From NCBI RefSeq assembly GCF_946415235.1, contig NZ_CAMKRR010000004.1, forward strand, positions 48,781 to 112,780: DNA of 64,000 nucleotides. The letters are read 5' to 3'. Within the stretch, counting starts at the first letter, position 1. Each line of letters starts with the position of its first letter. Of the stretch, positions 19,691 to 29,011 are shown piece by piece. The notes below the pieces were generated by a model. The model worked only from the letters and a program-made list of their open reading frames with translations, did no database searches and had not been told where the DNA came from. The translations under genes were made by a program, and so were the position numbers. Origin of the DNA: an uncultured Ruminococcus sp. (GTDB taxonomy: Bacteria; Bacillota; Clostridia; Oscillospirales; Ruminococcaceae).

Positions 19691-19966
19691 TTAATAATGA
19701 ACGACCTTGTTTTCGTCCCATTTCTCTGTCTTTTCAATATCCCATAATTCTTCGTAGTTCTTGAAATTGTCGGGGAGCAGAAAAACGGAAGTCTTTTCGT
19801 ACTTCGCATTGTCCAGAAGTACACGCCACCTGACTATCTTATACGTCAGAGCCGTATACATACGTGTGCCGCCGTCCTTGTATGTTCCTGTAGGTACAGG
19901 TACGAACAGAACAAGAAGAATACAGACTAATATCACTGAAATGATGGTTTTAGTCTTCTTTTTCAC
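19691..19966 (-). CDS. Small membrane-anchored hypothetical protein
   Basis: 91 aa ORF with N-terminal TM, immediately downstream of the MetRS-like gene. Confidence 0.5.
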   Translation of the reverse strand: MKKKTKTIISVILVCILLVLFVPVPTGTYKDGGTRMYTALTYKIVRWRVLLDNAKYEKTSVFLLPDNFKNYEELWDIEKTEKWDENKVVHY

Positions 19967-19987
19967 AGCCTCTCCTCCTTAAACAGC

Positions 19988-21997
19988 TCACTCCTCGGCA
20001 GAAGCGAACTGGCTCTCGTGACGGGTGAAGAAGTCCGTTCTCGGAGGCAGGAATTTCAGCTTGTGGTTCTCACCTGTGAAGTATGTAAGCGGCTCAAGGA
20101 TAGTATCCCATGACCATAGCCTCTCGTCAGCATCAAGGTACTCACGGAGCTTCTCAGTACCGAAGGGAGCCATCGGGTGCAGGAGCACACCTGCTATCCT
20201 TATCATGTAGAACAGATTGGCAAGAGCCTGCTTTAAAGCCTCCTTGTCGGGATACTCGCCGTTAAGCGCCTTTGCCATATACTTGCTTCCGTTGCGGATA
20301 TAGCTGTCAAGTACATAGGTACACTGATGGAATGCAAACTTTGACATATGCCTCTCATACTCAAGGACTGCCTTCTTAGCGTCCTCAAGGAATTTCTCCT
20401 CGGGAGCGTTGTCCGGCATAACGCCGTCAAGCTCCTTCTGAGCTGTATAGAAAGCCGTTCTTATCATGCGGTTGTATACGTTTGAGAGAAGCAGTCCGTC
20501 CTTTACTACAGGATCGGCATCCTCGGGCTTTGCGTCGGGATTATAGGGCTTGGGCATAAAGCTTACGGAGCGCTGTCCCAGACCGAGACCCAGCCAGTGC
20601 ATACGGAGCTGCTCGGGAGTATAGTGATTGAGCAGATCATCAGCCATAGGCGGCTTTACCGCACCCGAGCTTGAAGCCTTCTTATCAAGGAAAAGGATAT
20701 GGTGATTAGCCACGATAACAGGAAGCTGCAGCTCTCCGTCCGCAGGGGAAGCGGTCTTTTCATTGCTCTCCTGCTGTGCCATCCACATTGCAGGCTCGGC
20801 AATGCCATAGAAGTAGATATTGTCCTGTCCGATAAACTGATATACAGTAGCGTCCTTGCTGCACCAGTAGTCCTTCCATTCTTCCTTGTCATGACCTATG
20901 CTTTCAAGGTAAGTCTCCGTAAACGATATAGGAGCCCACAGTGACTCAGGCCATACCCATACTGTAAGACCGTCCACGCCCTCCATAACAGGTGCAGGGA
21001 CTCCCCATTCGATATTGCCCGTAAGACGGAAAGGAACAAGTGTCTTTCCTGTTCTGTAGCGTATGCCGTTCTGAGTGAGTATGCGGCAGGCTTCATCGCA
21101 GTCCGAAAGCTTGCTGAACTCGATAGTAAAGGAGGGCTTTTTAGGCTCTTCTATGTAGTTATGCTCAGGCATGGAGGCTTTCAGCTCCATGTACTTTTCC
21201 TCGAACTCACGCTTTATGTAGATAACCGGGTTCTTGAGGAACTCGTCAATAGTTTTCCATACAACGGGACGGATATCCTTGCGCTTTTTCAGCTCTTCCA
21301 CCCAGTCCTTCATGAGCTGCTCATAGTCGCGGAGCTTGAAATACCAGTTGGTAACAGGCTTCATTGTGGGAGTCTCGCCTGTGAGGGTACTTATGGGGTT
21401 TATAAGGTTCTCGGGCATATACTGATGTCCCATGTCGCACTCGTCTGCGTAGCCTTTTTCGGAGGTACAGCCGTCTACGGGACATTTTCCTATTACCTGT
21501 CTGCCGTTTATGAATACTCCCGCTTTCTCGTCAAAGAACTGCATCGTAGTCCTCTGTTCGAGCTGTCCCTTCTTATGGAGAGAGCTGATGAAGCGGTCTG
21601 TGACAGAAGCGTGTATCTCCTTGGAGCGGCCGAGACCCGAAGCTGCAAAGAGATTTGGAGCTATACCGTAAGCTGCAAGAGTTTCCTTCTGCTTATTGTG
21701 ATTTTTCTGTACGAAATCCTCAAGAGAGCCTTCAAATTCGCCGTTCTTGACCTTTACTCTCCAGCCCTCTGCGATAGGAGAGCCGTAGCAGTCCGTGCCG
21801 CTGACGAAGATAACATTTTCCTTGCCGATGCGGTCTCTCAGGAAACGTGCATAGGTATCCGCAAATACCAGCATACCGCCCACATGGCCGAAATGGAGCT
21901 CCTTGTTGCCGTATGGCATACCGCCTGTAACCACAGCCCTTTTCGGGAACACCGGACGTGGTATCTCAAAATTTTTCTTTTCTTTATTGTCTGACAT
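19988..21997 (-). CDS. metG: Methionyl-tRNA synthetase-like class I tRNA ligase
   Basis: TGGMPYGNKELHFGHVGGMLVFADTYARFLR (HIGH-like HFGH); NIEWGVPAP; KKASSSG at the KMSKS position. Confidence 0.85.
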   Translation of the reverse strand: MSDNKEKKNFEIPRPVFPKRAVVTGGMPYGNKELHFGHVGGMLVFADTYARFLRDRIGKENVIFVSGTDCYGSPIAEGWRVKVKNGEFEGSLEDFVQKNHNKQKETLAAYGIAPNLFAASGLGRSKEIHASVTDRFISSLHKKGQLEQRTTMQFFDEKAGVFINGRQVIGKCPVDGCTSEKGYADECDMGHQYMPENLINPISTLTGETPTMKPVTNWYFKLRDYEQLMKDWVEELKKRKDIRPVVWKTIDEFLKNPVIYIKREFEEKYMELKASMPEHNYIEEPKKPSFTIEFSKLSDCDEACRILTQNGIRYRTGKTLVPFRLTGNIEWGVPAPVMEGVDGLTVWVWPESLWAPISFTETYLESIGHDKEEWKDYWCSKDATVYQFIGQDNIYFYGIAEPAMWMAQQESNEKTASPADGELQLPVIVANHHILFLDKKASSSGAVKPPMADDLLNHYTPEQLRMHWLGLGLGQRSVSFMPKPYNPDAKPEDADPVVKDGLLLSNVYNRMIRTAFYTAQKELDGVMPDNAPEEKFLEDAKKAVLEYERHMSKFAFHQCTYVLDSYIRNGSKYMAKALNGEYPDKEALKQALANLFYMIRIAGVLLHPMAPFGTEKLREYLDADERLWSWDTILEPLTYFTGENHKLKFLPPRTDFFTRHESQFASAEE

Positions 21998-22014
21998 CTT
22001 TATTACCTCTTTTT

Positions 22015-22136
22015 ATAATTCATAATCTAAGAATTCATAACTCATAATTGTGGTGTCCGCTATTGCGGACTGATTTGAATATTTTCAGACGATCATTAAT
22101 TATGCATTATGCATTATGAATTATGCATTAAGCAAA
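22015..22136. repeat. Short AT-rich intergenic repeats (ATTATGCATTATGAATTATG type)
   Basis: Repeated attatgcattatgcattatgaattatgcatta and related attcataa units between two synthetase genes. Confidence 0.6.
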
Positions 22137-23762
22137 GGCTTCCAGCCTTCTGCGTGTTATCTCCTCGCCGAGAACATGGCTCACTTCCCATATATCGGGA
22201 GCGTTTGCGTGTCCTGTGAGGGCTATGCGAAGCATATTCGTGATATGGACTATGCTTCCCCTGAACTGCTCGGGGTTCTTCTTGTAGTCCTTGGGCTTTA
22301 CTGCAAAGCCCATTTCCTCTGTGATAGCCTTTACCTTGTCGAACCATACCGCACTGTCGTCGCTGTGGTCGTATGATGCAAGATATCTTCCGAAGAAGTC
22401 CTTCACTGTTGCCTCATCGCACTCCTCGGGCATATCGTCCGTAACTCTGAAGGTCTCGTCATAGTAGAAGCTCATGAAGTCGCAGGCCTGCTTCCATGTT
22501 TCGATGTCACGTCTCGGCTTTGCACCGCCTCTGCCGACATTGAGAGCTGCAAGCGTCCGCTCGGGGTACTTATTTATGAGTGCGGCGAAATCACTGTTGT
22601 ACTCGCTGCACCATTCAAGCCAGCCGTCGCGTACCTGCTCGGCAGTCATGCGGCATATTACATTCTTGGATATATCCCTCATCTTGTCCAGGTCTACAAG
22701 GGCACCGGAAACCGACATCTTCTCCAGTGTATAGGGGAACTCGTGATAGTCTGCCTCGGGATTGGCTATGCGCCATTCCTCATAATTGGAATTGAGCAGA
22801 GTAAGCAGGAACTCCCATACAGCGTCCTTGCTGATACCCTCCTGCTGATAGTATGCCAGCGCAAGCTCGGGGTCCTTTCTCTTTGAGAGCTTTCTCTTGC
22901 TCTCGCCGTCCATTTTCATGAGAGTTGCCGTGTGGCAGTATACAGGCTGCTTCCAGCCGAGTGTATTGAAGAGCTCTACGTGCATGGGCAGTGAGGATAT
23001 CCACTCCTCGCCTCGTATAACGTGAGTTGAGCGCATGAAGTGGTCGTCGATGACGTGTGCGAAGTGATAAGTCGGGATACCGTCGCTCTTAAGGAGTACG
23101 AAATCCATATTATTCCTCGGCATTTCAAGCTTTCCGCGGATAGCGTCCTCAACGGCGATAATCTCGCCTGTCTCCTGACCTCTGAAACGGAGCACCCACT
23201 CCCTGCCTGCTTCTATATTTGACTTTATCTCGTCAAGGCTGAGGTCGCGGCACTTTGCGTACTTACCGTAAACTCCGGGATTTTCCTTATTTGCGGTCTG
23301 CTGCTCGCGGACAGCTTCTATCTCCTCGGCTGTCATGAAGCAGGGGTAAGCAAGTCCCCTTTCCGTAAGGAGCTTTGCAAATACATGATATATCTCCTTA
23401 CGCTGTCTCTGACGGTAAGGACCGTAGCTTCCGTTGTCGCCCTCTGCGGTAGCTCCCTCGTCAAAGTGAACGCCGAAATAGTCCATAGCGTTGATGACTG
23501 TCTCAACAGCGCCCTCCACCTCACGCTTATTGTCGGTATCCTCTATTCTCAGGTAAAATACGCCCTGTGACTGGTGAGCTATACGCTCTCCGATGATAGC
23601 GTTGTAGAGGTTTCCGAGATGAACGAAGCCCGTGGGACTTGGTCCTATACGTGTGACATTGGCTCCTGCGGGGAGCTGTCTTTCGGGGAAACGCGCCTCA
23701 ATATCCTCGGGAGTTTCCTTTACATCGGGGAAAAGGTAATCTGCAAGTGCTTTATAGTCCAT
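22128..23762 (-). CDS. gltX: Glutamyl-tRNA synthetase
   Basis: VTRIGPSPTGFVHLGNLYNAI; YLRIEDTDNKREVEGAVE; KRKLSKRKDPELAL. Confidence 0.93.
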   Translation of the reverse strand: MDYKALADYLFPDVKETPEDIEARFPERQLPAGANVTRIGPSPTGFVHLGNLYNAIIGERIAHQSQGVFYLRIEDTDNKREVEGAVETVINAMDYFGVHFDEGATAEGDNGSYGPYRQRQRKEIYHVFAKLLTERGLAYPCFMTAEEIEAVREQQTANKENPGVYGKYAKCRDLSLDEIKSNIEAGREWVLRFRGQETGEIIAVEDAIRGKLEMPRNNMDFVLLKSDGIPTYHFAHVIDDHFMRSTHVIRGEEWISSLPMHVELFNTLGWKQPVYCHTATLMKMDGESKRKLSKRKDPELALAYYQQEGISKDAVWEFLLTLLNSNYEEWRIANPEADYHEFPYTLEKMSVSGALVDLDKMRDISKNVICRMTAEQVRDGWLEWCSEYNSDFAALINKYPERTLAALNVGRGGAKPRRDIETWKQACDFMSFYYDETFRVTDDMPEECDEATVKDFFGRYLASYDHSDDSAVWFDKVKAITEEMGFAVKPKDYKKNPEQFRGSIVHITNMLRIALTGHANAPDIWEVSHVLGEEITRRRLEAFA

Positions 23763-23925
23763 ATTATCAATCCTTTATATGTTCTCCGTCCGTCTGCTGA
23801 CAGACACATTTAATTTATTATATCACATTATTATTATAAAGTCAAATATAAGACTGCACAGAACGGCGGCCATGCATTTAACATCTTTCCCTCAGGCATC
23901 GGCCTGTAAAAAGGCATAAGAAAAG

Positions 23926-23952
23926 CTCCCCTCATTATGAGGGGAGTTGTTA
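23926..23952 (-). terminator. Intrinsic terminator after the Cys-rich peptide gene
   Basis: ctcccctcattatgaggggag; U-containing tail (gcttttctt) on the minus strand. Confidence 0.65.
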
Positions 23953-23978
23953 AAAAATGCGATTATTCTTCTAAAAAA

Positions 23979-24212
23979 TCATAAGCATTTGCATACTGGA
24001 GAACCGCAGTTATTGCAGTTACCAATCTTATACCAACAACCACACTGATAAATATAAGTTACATTATGCCAACCACAATTGTGACTGCAATACTGAGGAG
24101 GCACACCTGCATCTGCTTTAAGTGAATTGTCTGTCTTGGTAATAGCTGTACCGGCACCGAGAAGAGTGAAAGCCATTGCGACTGCTGAAATCTTTTTGAT
24201 TACGTTTTTCAT
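23979..24212 (-). CDS. Secreted cysteine-rich mini-protein
   Basis: Signal-like MKNVIKKISAVAMAFTLLGAGTAITKT, then VPPQYCSHNCGWHNVTYIYQCGCWYKIGNCNNCGSPVCKCL (8 Cys). AAAGGA spacing favours the second Met. Confidence 0.75.
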   Translation of the reverse strand: MKNVIKKISAVAMAFTLLGAGTAITKTDNSLKADAGVPPQYCSHNCGWHNVTYIYQCGCWYKIGNCNNCGSPVCKCL

Positions 24213-24263
24213 TTGTTTCATATCCTTTATTAAATATTTAAAGTCGGCCGTCTTTATGTGTTT

Positions 24264-24292
24264 ATTATATAACTAAATATGCATATTGTCAA
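24264..24292 (-). promoter_or_regulatory. Consensus sigma-A promoter of the Cys-rich peptide gene
   Basis: Minus strand TTGACA-ATATGCATATTTAGTTA(17)-TATAAT, perfect hexamers. Confidence 0.8.
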
Positions 24293-24444
24293 CACAATAA
24301 ATGTAAATTCAACAAACTTTTACCCATAAGTGGATTTTTTGACCATTTATGTATAATATTTTTCATTTTGTGTTTGATTTCTTTTACTATCTTACAAATA
24401 CAATTTAATTACATCATTTTTGACTGTGAGCTTCACGCCCAAAT

Positions 24445-24966
24445 TCACGCTTTATCCTCAAGGAAACGCACAAGCATATTCCATGTGGTGCAGTCCACTG
24501 TACCGCTGTCATCTATCCCGCAGCAGCTCTGAAAGGCTCTCACAGCTCTTACCGAGGCTTCATCAAACTCGCCGCTGACAGCTACCTTCGGCATATTATC
24601 GTACCACGCCGCAGCTTTCATAAGCATAGCCTGCAATATATATACCAGCTCTCCGCTGTCGCCCTGACACACCCTGAAGCTCCTTGAGGGGAAAACATGA
24701 TAAGCCGCAGGAGCTCCGTCAAGATAATCACGGTATATGGCAGCTATCCTGTCCCATGTAGCGGTATCGGTCTCGCCTGTGTCGGGAAGCCCGTATGCGC
24801 GTTGAAAGGCTTTCACCGCCTGTACCGTGGAACTGTCATACACTCCGTCGGGAAGCACCTGCGGTATCCGCCTGTCAAAAAGGGATATACCGTAAAGATA
24901 GGTCTGAAGCTCCCTGATATGTTCTTTTTTCTGCTGATCTGTATATGGCACAAAAAACAACTCCAT
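24445..24966 (-). CDS. Peptidoglycan-binding protein, two PG_binding_1 repeats
   Basis: QVLPDGVYDSSTVQAVKAFQRAYGLPDTGETDTATWDRI and VAVSGEFDEASVRAVRAFQSCCGIDDSGTVDCTTWNML. Confidence 0.8.
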   Translation of the reverse strand: MELFFVPYTDQQKKEHIRELQTYLYGISLFDRRIPQVLPDGVYDSSTVQAVKAFQRAYGLPDTGETDTATWDRIAAIYRDYLDGAPAAYHVFPSRSFRVCQGDSGELVYILQAMLMKAAAWYDNMPKVAVSGEFDEASVRAVRAFQSCCGIDDSGTVDCTTWNMLVRFLEDKA

Positions 24967-25040
24967 TCTGTTTAATGCGTAATTCGTAATGCGTAATTCG
25001 TAATGCGTAATTTTGTCAATTAAGAATTACGGAAACATGA
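24967..25040. repeat. Tandem short repeats TAATGCGTAATTCG
   Basis: taatgcgtaattcgtaatgcgtaattcgtaatgcgtaatttt. Confidence 0.7.
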
Positions 25041-25067
25041 AATTTTATTTCCAATAGACGGCGTTCC

Positions 25068-26459
25068 TTACTTAATGGTATAGCCGGGGTTCTGATATGG
25101 ACGCTTATCGAAGCCGTAGCGCAGGTCGGAGTATACACCCGCTATCCTGTCCCATGTTACAGCTCCCACGATACCCGTAGGGTCAATGCCGAACTGCCGC
25201 TGGAATGCCGTAACGGACTGCTTCGTAAGAGGCCCGAAATAGCCTGTATCGCTTACCACAGGGATATCTGGATAGCTTCTGTTGATATAGGTAAGATACT
25301 GCTGGATTATCTTCACACACTCCCCGTTCGCCCCCTCCCTGAGGACTGTGCCGGGATAGAGAGCAACGTAGGTATACTGCGGCGGAACGCTATCCACTAT
25401 GCCCTGATAGGCACGGTAAAGGTCATTTCTTGTGGCTCTGTCGGCAACTCCCGTCTGAGGAAGTCCGAATACGCGCTGAAAAGATTTCAGCGAGCGCTCG
25501 GTCTGTTCTCCGAAATATCCCGTTATCTCAACGGGTATGACCGCTTCGTAGTAAGCACCTATGACCGCAAGATAGTATTGCAGCATACTTACCTCTATTG
25601 ACTGCATACCGATACTGAGATCCTCTGTGAACCTCGGCGCTATATCCTCAAAGCGGACTCCCTCGGAATCAAGCTCCGCAAGATGCTTTACGCTTGTGTA
25701 GATGTAGCTTATCCTGTACCATGTAGCCGCGTCCACAGCTCCCGTCTGTTCAAGTCCGAAAACCTGCTGGAACTTCCTTACTGCGTTCTCCGTAGGAGTA
25801 TCGAATATGCCGTCTGCGGCGGGTATTTTTGGTATTGCGGGGAAATTACCCGATATGCGGTTCAGCCATACCTGTATGAACTTAACATCGTTGCCGAAGG
25901 AACCGTTCCTGAGCTCCGCACCGGGATATGAAGGCATGGCTGTCCGCACGGGAGCATCCTGCACTATCTCTATATCATCCCCGTAGTAATATTTCAGTAT
26001 CTCCAGCGAATTGTAGCCTCTCTCCGCAAGAGCCTGCGTGCCCCACTGTGAAAGGCCGTTACAGGTGGAAGTCGTACCGTTGCAGAAGGCGGTGAAAAGC
26101 GGCTCAACACTTCCCTTCCGCCTTACGTAATCGTTGAAAAGCTCATCAACGAGATAGCTTATGTTCTCGAAATACTCACGGCCGTTAATGAATTTCTGGT
26201 CAAACTGTGTCGTTGCAGTGATATCAAAGTCGTACCCCCGTGAACGGTACCATTCCGTATATATCCTGTTCAGCGCAAATGAAACTATGGCATAGATATT
26301 TGCACGCAGAGCGCTCACGTTCCATGTGGGATATATCTCGCTGGAAGCCACATTCTTGACATAAGAAGCAAAATCCACTTCAACATTCGGAGCATTTGAA
26401 TCAGGAAAGCCAAGATGTACCGTAATAGTCTCGGGAATAAAAGGCGTACCTGTAAGCAT
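25068..26459 (-). CDS. SpoIID/LytB-like domain plus three PG_binding_1 repeats
   Basis: SpoIID-like NGLSQWGTQALAERGYNSLEILKYYYGDDIEI; repeats GIFDTPTENAVRKFQQVFGL, GYFGEQTERSLKSFQRVFGL, GYFGPLTKQSVTAFQRQFGI. Confidence 0.75.
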   Translation of the reverse strand: MLTGTPFIPETITVHLGFPDSNAPNVEVDFASYVKNVASSEIYPTWNVSALRANIYAIVSFALNRIYTEWYRSRGYDFDITATTQFDQKFINGREYFENISYLVDELFNDYVRRKGSVEPLFTAFCNGTTSTCNGLSQWGTQALAERGYNSLEILKYYYGDDIEIVQDAPVRTAMPSYPGAELRNGSFGNDVKFIQVWLNRISGNFPAIPKIPAADGIFDTPTENAVRKFQQVFGLEQTGAVDAATWYRISYIYTSVKHLAELDSEGVRFEDIAPRFTEDLSIGMQSIEVSMLQYYLAVIGAYYEAVIPVEITGYFGEQTERSLKSFQRVFGLPQTGVADRATRNDLYRAYQGIVDSVPPQYTYVALYPGTVLREGANGECVKIIQQYLTYINRSYPDIPVVSDTGYFGPLTKQSVTAFQRQFGIDPTGIVGAVTWDRIAGVYSDLRYGFDKRPYQNPGYTIK

Positions 26460-26462
26460 GGC

Positions 26463-27155
26463 TCACTCCTTTCCGCCGCCGAAGCCAGGCTCTGTATTAT
26501 AGTAGGTCACAGTTTCATCATCGCTGCTCATCATAAGCGGAACAGGTATGAGGTTGAAGTTCTGAACCGAGGTTATCCCCGAAAATACAGGCACATCAAC
26601 GCTCCTCGCGCGGAAGAATCCCTCCGCGTAAACGCTCACGTCGAAGAGATTGTACGGCCTCTCCTCGGGATCGGGAGCCTGCGAATGCTCAAGATCGGGT
26701 ACAGGCAGCGAAAACTTCGGCGATACGCCGCTTTCATCGGTAGCTCCCGAAGCAAGCACAAGTCTCTTCCCGTCAACTACAGCCGTTACCTTTACAAAAG
26801 CGCCCTCCACTGCGGAGGAGTCGTCTCCCGTCCTAACATTTACAAGTATATATCCCATTTCATTCCCGAGGAGCTCCTCCGAGCTGTACTCGGGGGGCTC
26901 GTCATCCTTATTGCTATCCTTGCCAAGATCAGTATCCAGCTCCGAAAGATCGGGCTCGGGATAGCGGCTGTTGTAGTCCTCATCATCGCCGTTTCCGTCT
27001 TTCTCCGCAAACTCGGCATAGGCAGTATCATCAGGAAGCTCCTCTGTATTTTCATCTTGCACCTTTGGGAGCTCCTCGTCATGTGAAGAGCTTCTGCTGT
27101 AGAGCTTCATGAGCTCCTGCTTATATTTTTCAGCATCAAAATTACCGTTTTTCAT
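26463..27155 (-). CDS. Hypothetical protein with acidic N-terminus and carboxypeptidase-regulatory-like beta domain
   Basis: GYILVNVRTGDDSSAVEGAFVKVTAVVDGKRLVLASGATDESGVSPKFSLP...NLFDVSVYAEGFFRARSVDVPVFSGITSVQNFNLIP. Confidence 0.55.
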   Translation of the reverse strand: MKNGNFDAEKYKQELMKLYSRSSSHDEELPKVQDENTEELPDDTAYAEFAEKDGNGDDEDYNSRYPEPDLSELDTDLGKDSNKDDEPPEYSSEELLGNEMGYILVNVRTGDDSSAVEGAFVKVTAVVDGKRLVLASGATDESGVSPKFSLPVPDLEHSQAPDPEERPYNLFDVSVYAEGFFRARSVDVPVFSGITSVQNFNLIPVPLMMSSDDETVTYYNTEPGFGGGKE

Positions 27156-27289
27156 ACTATCTCCTCCCTGTACATCATATTCCCGATATATGCCGAATAT
27201 TACACCTTTATATTTGACTTTCGGTTGTTTTTATAGTATAATTTGTTTTTGAAAGTGAAAACAAATTATTTTTTCATGAAAGGAAAAAC

Positions 27290-28405
27290 ATGAATCACAA
27301 AGCTATATATATGCTGATAAGAGAACTCAGCAGCGAAAACGCAAGAAAAAGTCTTATGACCGATGCAGAATTTTCCATGCTCACGGAAGAAGAACAAGCC
27401 GATGAGATAAACCGAGCTGTCAACGCAGCCCACATCGACCGTTCACTGATACACATGGCTTATTCAACACCGCCGCCGAACGCAGAAAATACAAATTCTT
27501 CAAAGAATATCATGATAATAACAGCCGTGTCAATGATGATCGGCTTTGCCATGTTTATCTTTGGTCTTTTCAAAAATCAGTCCGACTCCGAACTCGGCGG
27601 ACTAATAATTGCCATAGGTCTTATCCTCGCCGCAGGAGTACCTGCCGTATGCTATGCCGTCGATAAAATACGCACCGAACTTGCACAGAAGCACACGGGA
27701 AGCAGCATATCTTTTTCGGAATATGACGCAGATTCCAACTATTCCGACGGAACTCCGCCCAAAAAAGTATTATGGACAGGCGGCATCGGTACTGCTCTTG
27801 TGGCGGCTTCACTGGTATCCCTGAGCATATTCCGCGGAGATAAGCTGAGCACGGCGTTCGGAGCACTGTTCTTCGCAGGCTCGGTCCTGCTGTCCGTAAG
27901 CCTCAGACTTAACAAACAGCGGGACTATGATATGATCATGTATTTTCCTGCCCTGCTCGGACTTATGCTGCTGTTTATAAGAGCAGCAGCAGCCGTATCT
28001 CCCGAGGCTGTGCCCGAGCTTGTAACAAAATGCTTTTTTGCATACTTCTGTCTCCTTGCTCTGTCCCCTTTGATATTCAACATTATCAAACTCATAAGAT
28101 GCAGGAAAAAAGTCATTGCGGAATGTATAGATGTTGAGGTTTACAAGAGACGCCACTATTCTCATTTGACATCCTACCGCGCTTACTGGGCATACACTGT
28201 CAACAGCAGAGCCTATCTGCACAGGGATCTTATTTCACATAGTCAGAAGCCGATCCACGAGCACACCGAACTGCGGGTAAATCCAAAGGATCCTCACGAT
28301 ATCCACAAAGTGCTCTTTCCCGGCGGCGGTGCGCTTATATTACTATTCTGCGCCATGGTCGGCATCATCACCTTTATGGCAGCTCAAGGCACTCCCATTT
28401 CGTAA
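27290..28405 (+). CDS. Hypothetical multi-pass membrane protein
   Basis: 371 aa ORF behind AAAGG, several TM segments. Confidence 0.6.
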   Translation: MNHKAIYMLIRELSSENARKSLMTDAEFSMLTEEEQADEINRAVNAAHIDRSLIHMAYSTPPPNAENTNSSKNIMIITAVSMMIGFAMFIFGLFKNQSDSELGGLIIAIGLILAAGVPAVCYAVDKIRTELAQKHTGSSISFSEYDADSNYSDGTPPKKVLWTGGIGTALVAASLVSLSIFRGDKLSTAFGALFFAGSVLLSVSLRLNKQRDYDMIMYFPALLGLMLLFIRAAAAVSPEAVPELVTKCFFAYFCLLALSPLIFNIIKLIRCRKKVIAECIDVEVYKRRHYSHLTSYRAYWAYTVNSRAYLHRDLISHSQKPIHEHTELRVNPKDPHDIHKVLFPGGGALILLFCAMVGIITFMAAQGTPIS

Positions 28406-28481
28406 GCACTATTGCACTTGACAATATACCATTATTGGTTTATAATTATAATATATCAACTTTTTTAAAGGAGATTTCAAT

Positions 28482-28994
28482 ATGCAGTTAAGACCTTTAA
28501 TAGCGCTTTGTATTGCCATAATAGCCGCAGTGCTCATAATCTTTGCGGGGAAATCCTGCGCTGAGGACATTGCGAAAAGCAATAGAAAAACACCGCATCT
28601 TATAACCGATCCGACCTTGCCATTCAATACCGCGGACCTTACTCCTCCCAACTATAAGCCTACAAAAGAGGGCGAAACGACCGAAGCGGAGGAAACTACA
28701 GACTTTTTCTCAACGATACCTACCGATGAGTACGGAATGTTCATCGAGACTACCGCACCTACCGAAGCAGGTCAGATGTATATGATAGTGACAAACGCAG
28801 ACGGACAGATCGTTGAAATGATACCCGTCACCACCTCGGAGGAAGAAGATGCCCCCGCTACAACTCTTGATTTCCTTGACGAGTACGAAGCCGAACAGGC
28901 TTCAAGGGAGGCTGCCGAACAGGCAAGGCGTGAAGCTGAAACAACAACATACGATCCGAATCAGAAGATCGAGATACCATTTATAGAATATTAA
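28482..28994 (+). CDS. Membrane-anchored Thr/Glu-rich hypothetical protein
   Basis: N-terminal TM then low-complexity ETTEAEETTDFF...REAAEQARREAETTTYD; AAAGGAG upstream. Confidence 0.55.
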   Translation: MQLRPLIALCIAIIAAVLIIFAGKSCAEDIAKSNRKTPHLITDPTLPFNTADLTPPNYKPTKEGETTEAEETTDFFSTIPTDEYGMFIETTAPTEAGQMYMIVTNADGQIVEMIPVTTSEEEDAPATTLDFLDEYEAEQASREAAEQARREAETTTYDPNQKIEIPFIEY

Positions 28995-29011
28995 TATAAG
29001 GAGAAATCATC

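Noticed and set aside
21161-21994. 277 aa plus-strand ORF antisense to the MetRS-like gene
   Set aside because: Shadow ORF of a well-supported synthetase gene; Leu/Val-rich composition typical of antisense frames.
22014-23980. Possible T-box leaders for the tRNA synthetase genes
   Set aside because: No AGGGTGGNACCGCG-like T-box sequence seen upstream of metG or gltX; the leuS upstream region is outside the window.
23979-24212. RiPP/lanthipeptide precursor
   Set aside because: No LanB/C/M, radical SAM or dedicated peptidase-transporter gene is adjacent and the leader looks like a Sec signal peptide; better described as a Cys-rich secreted protein.
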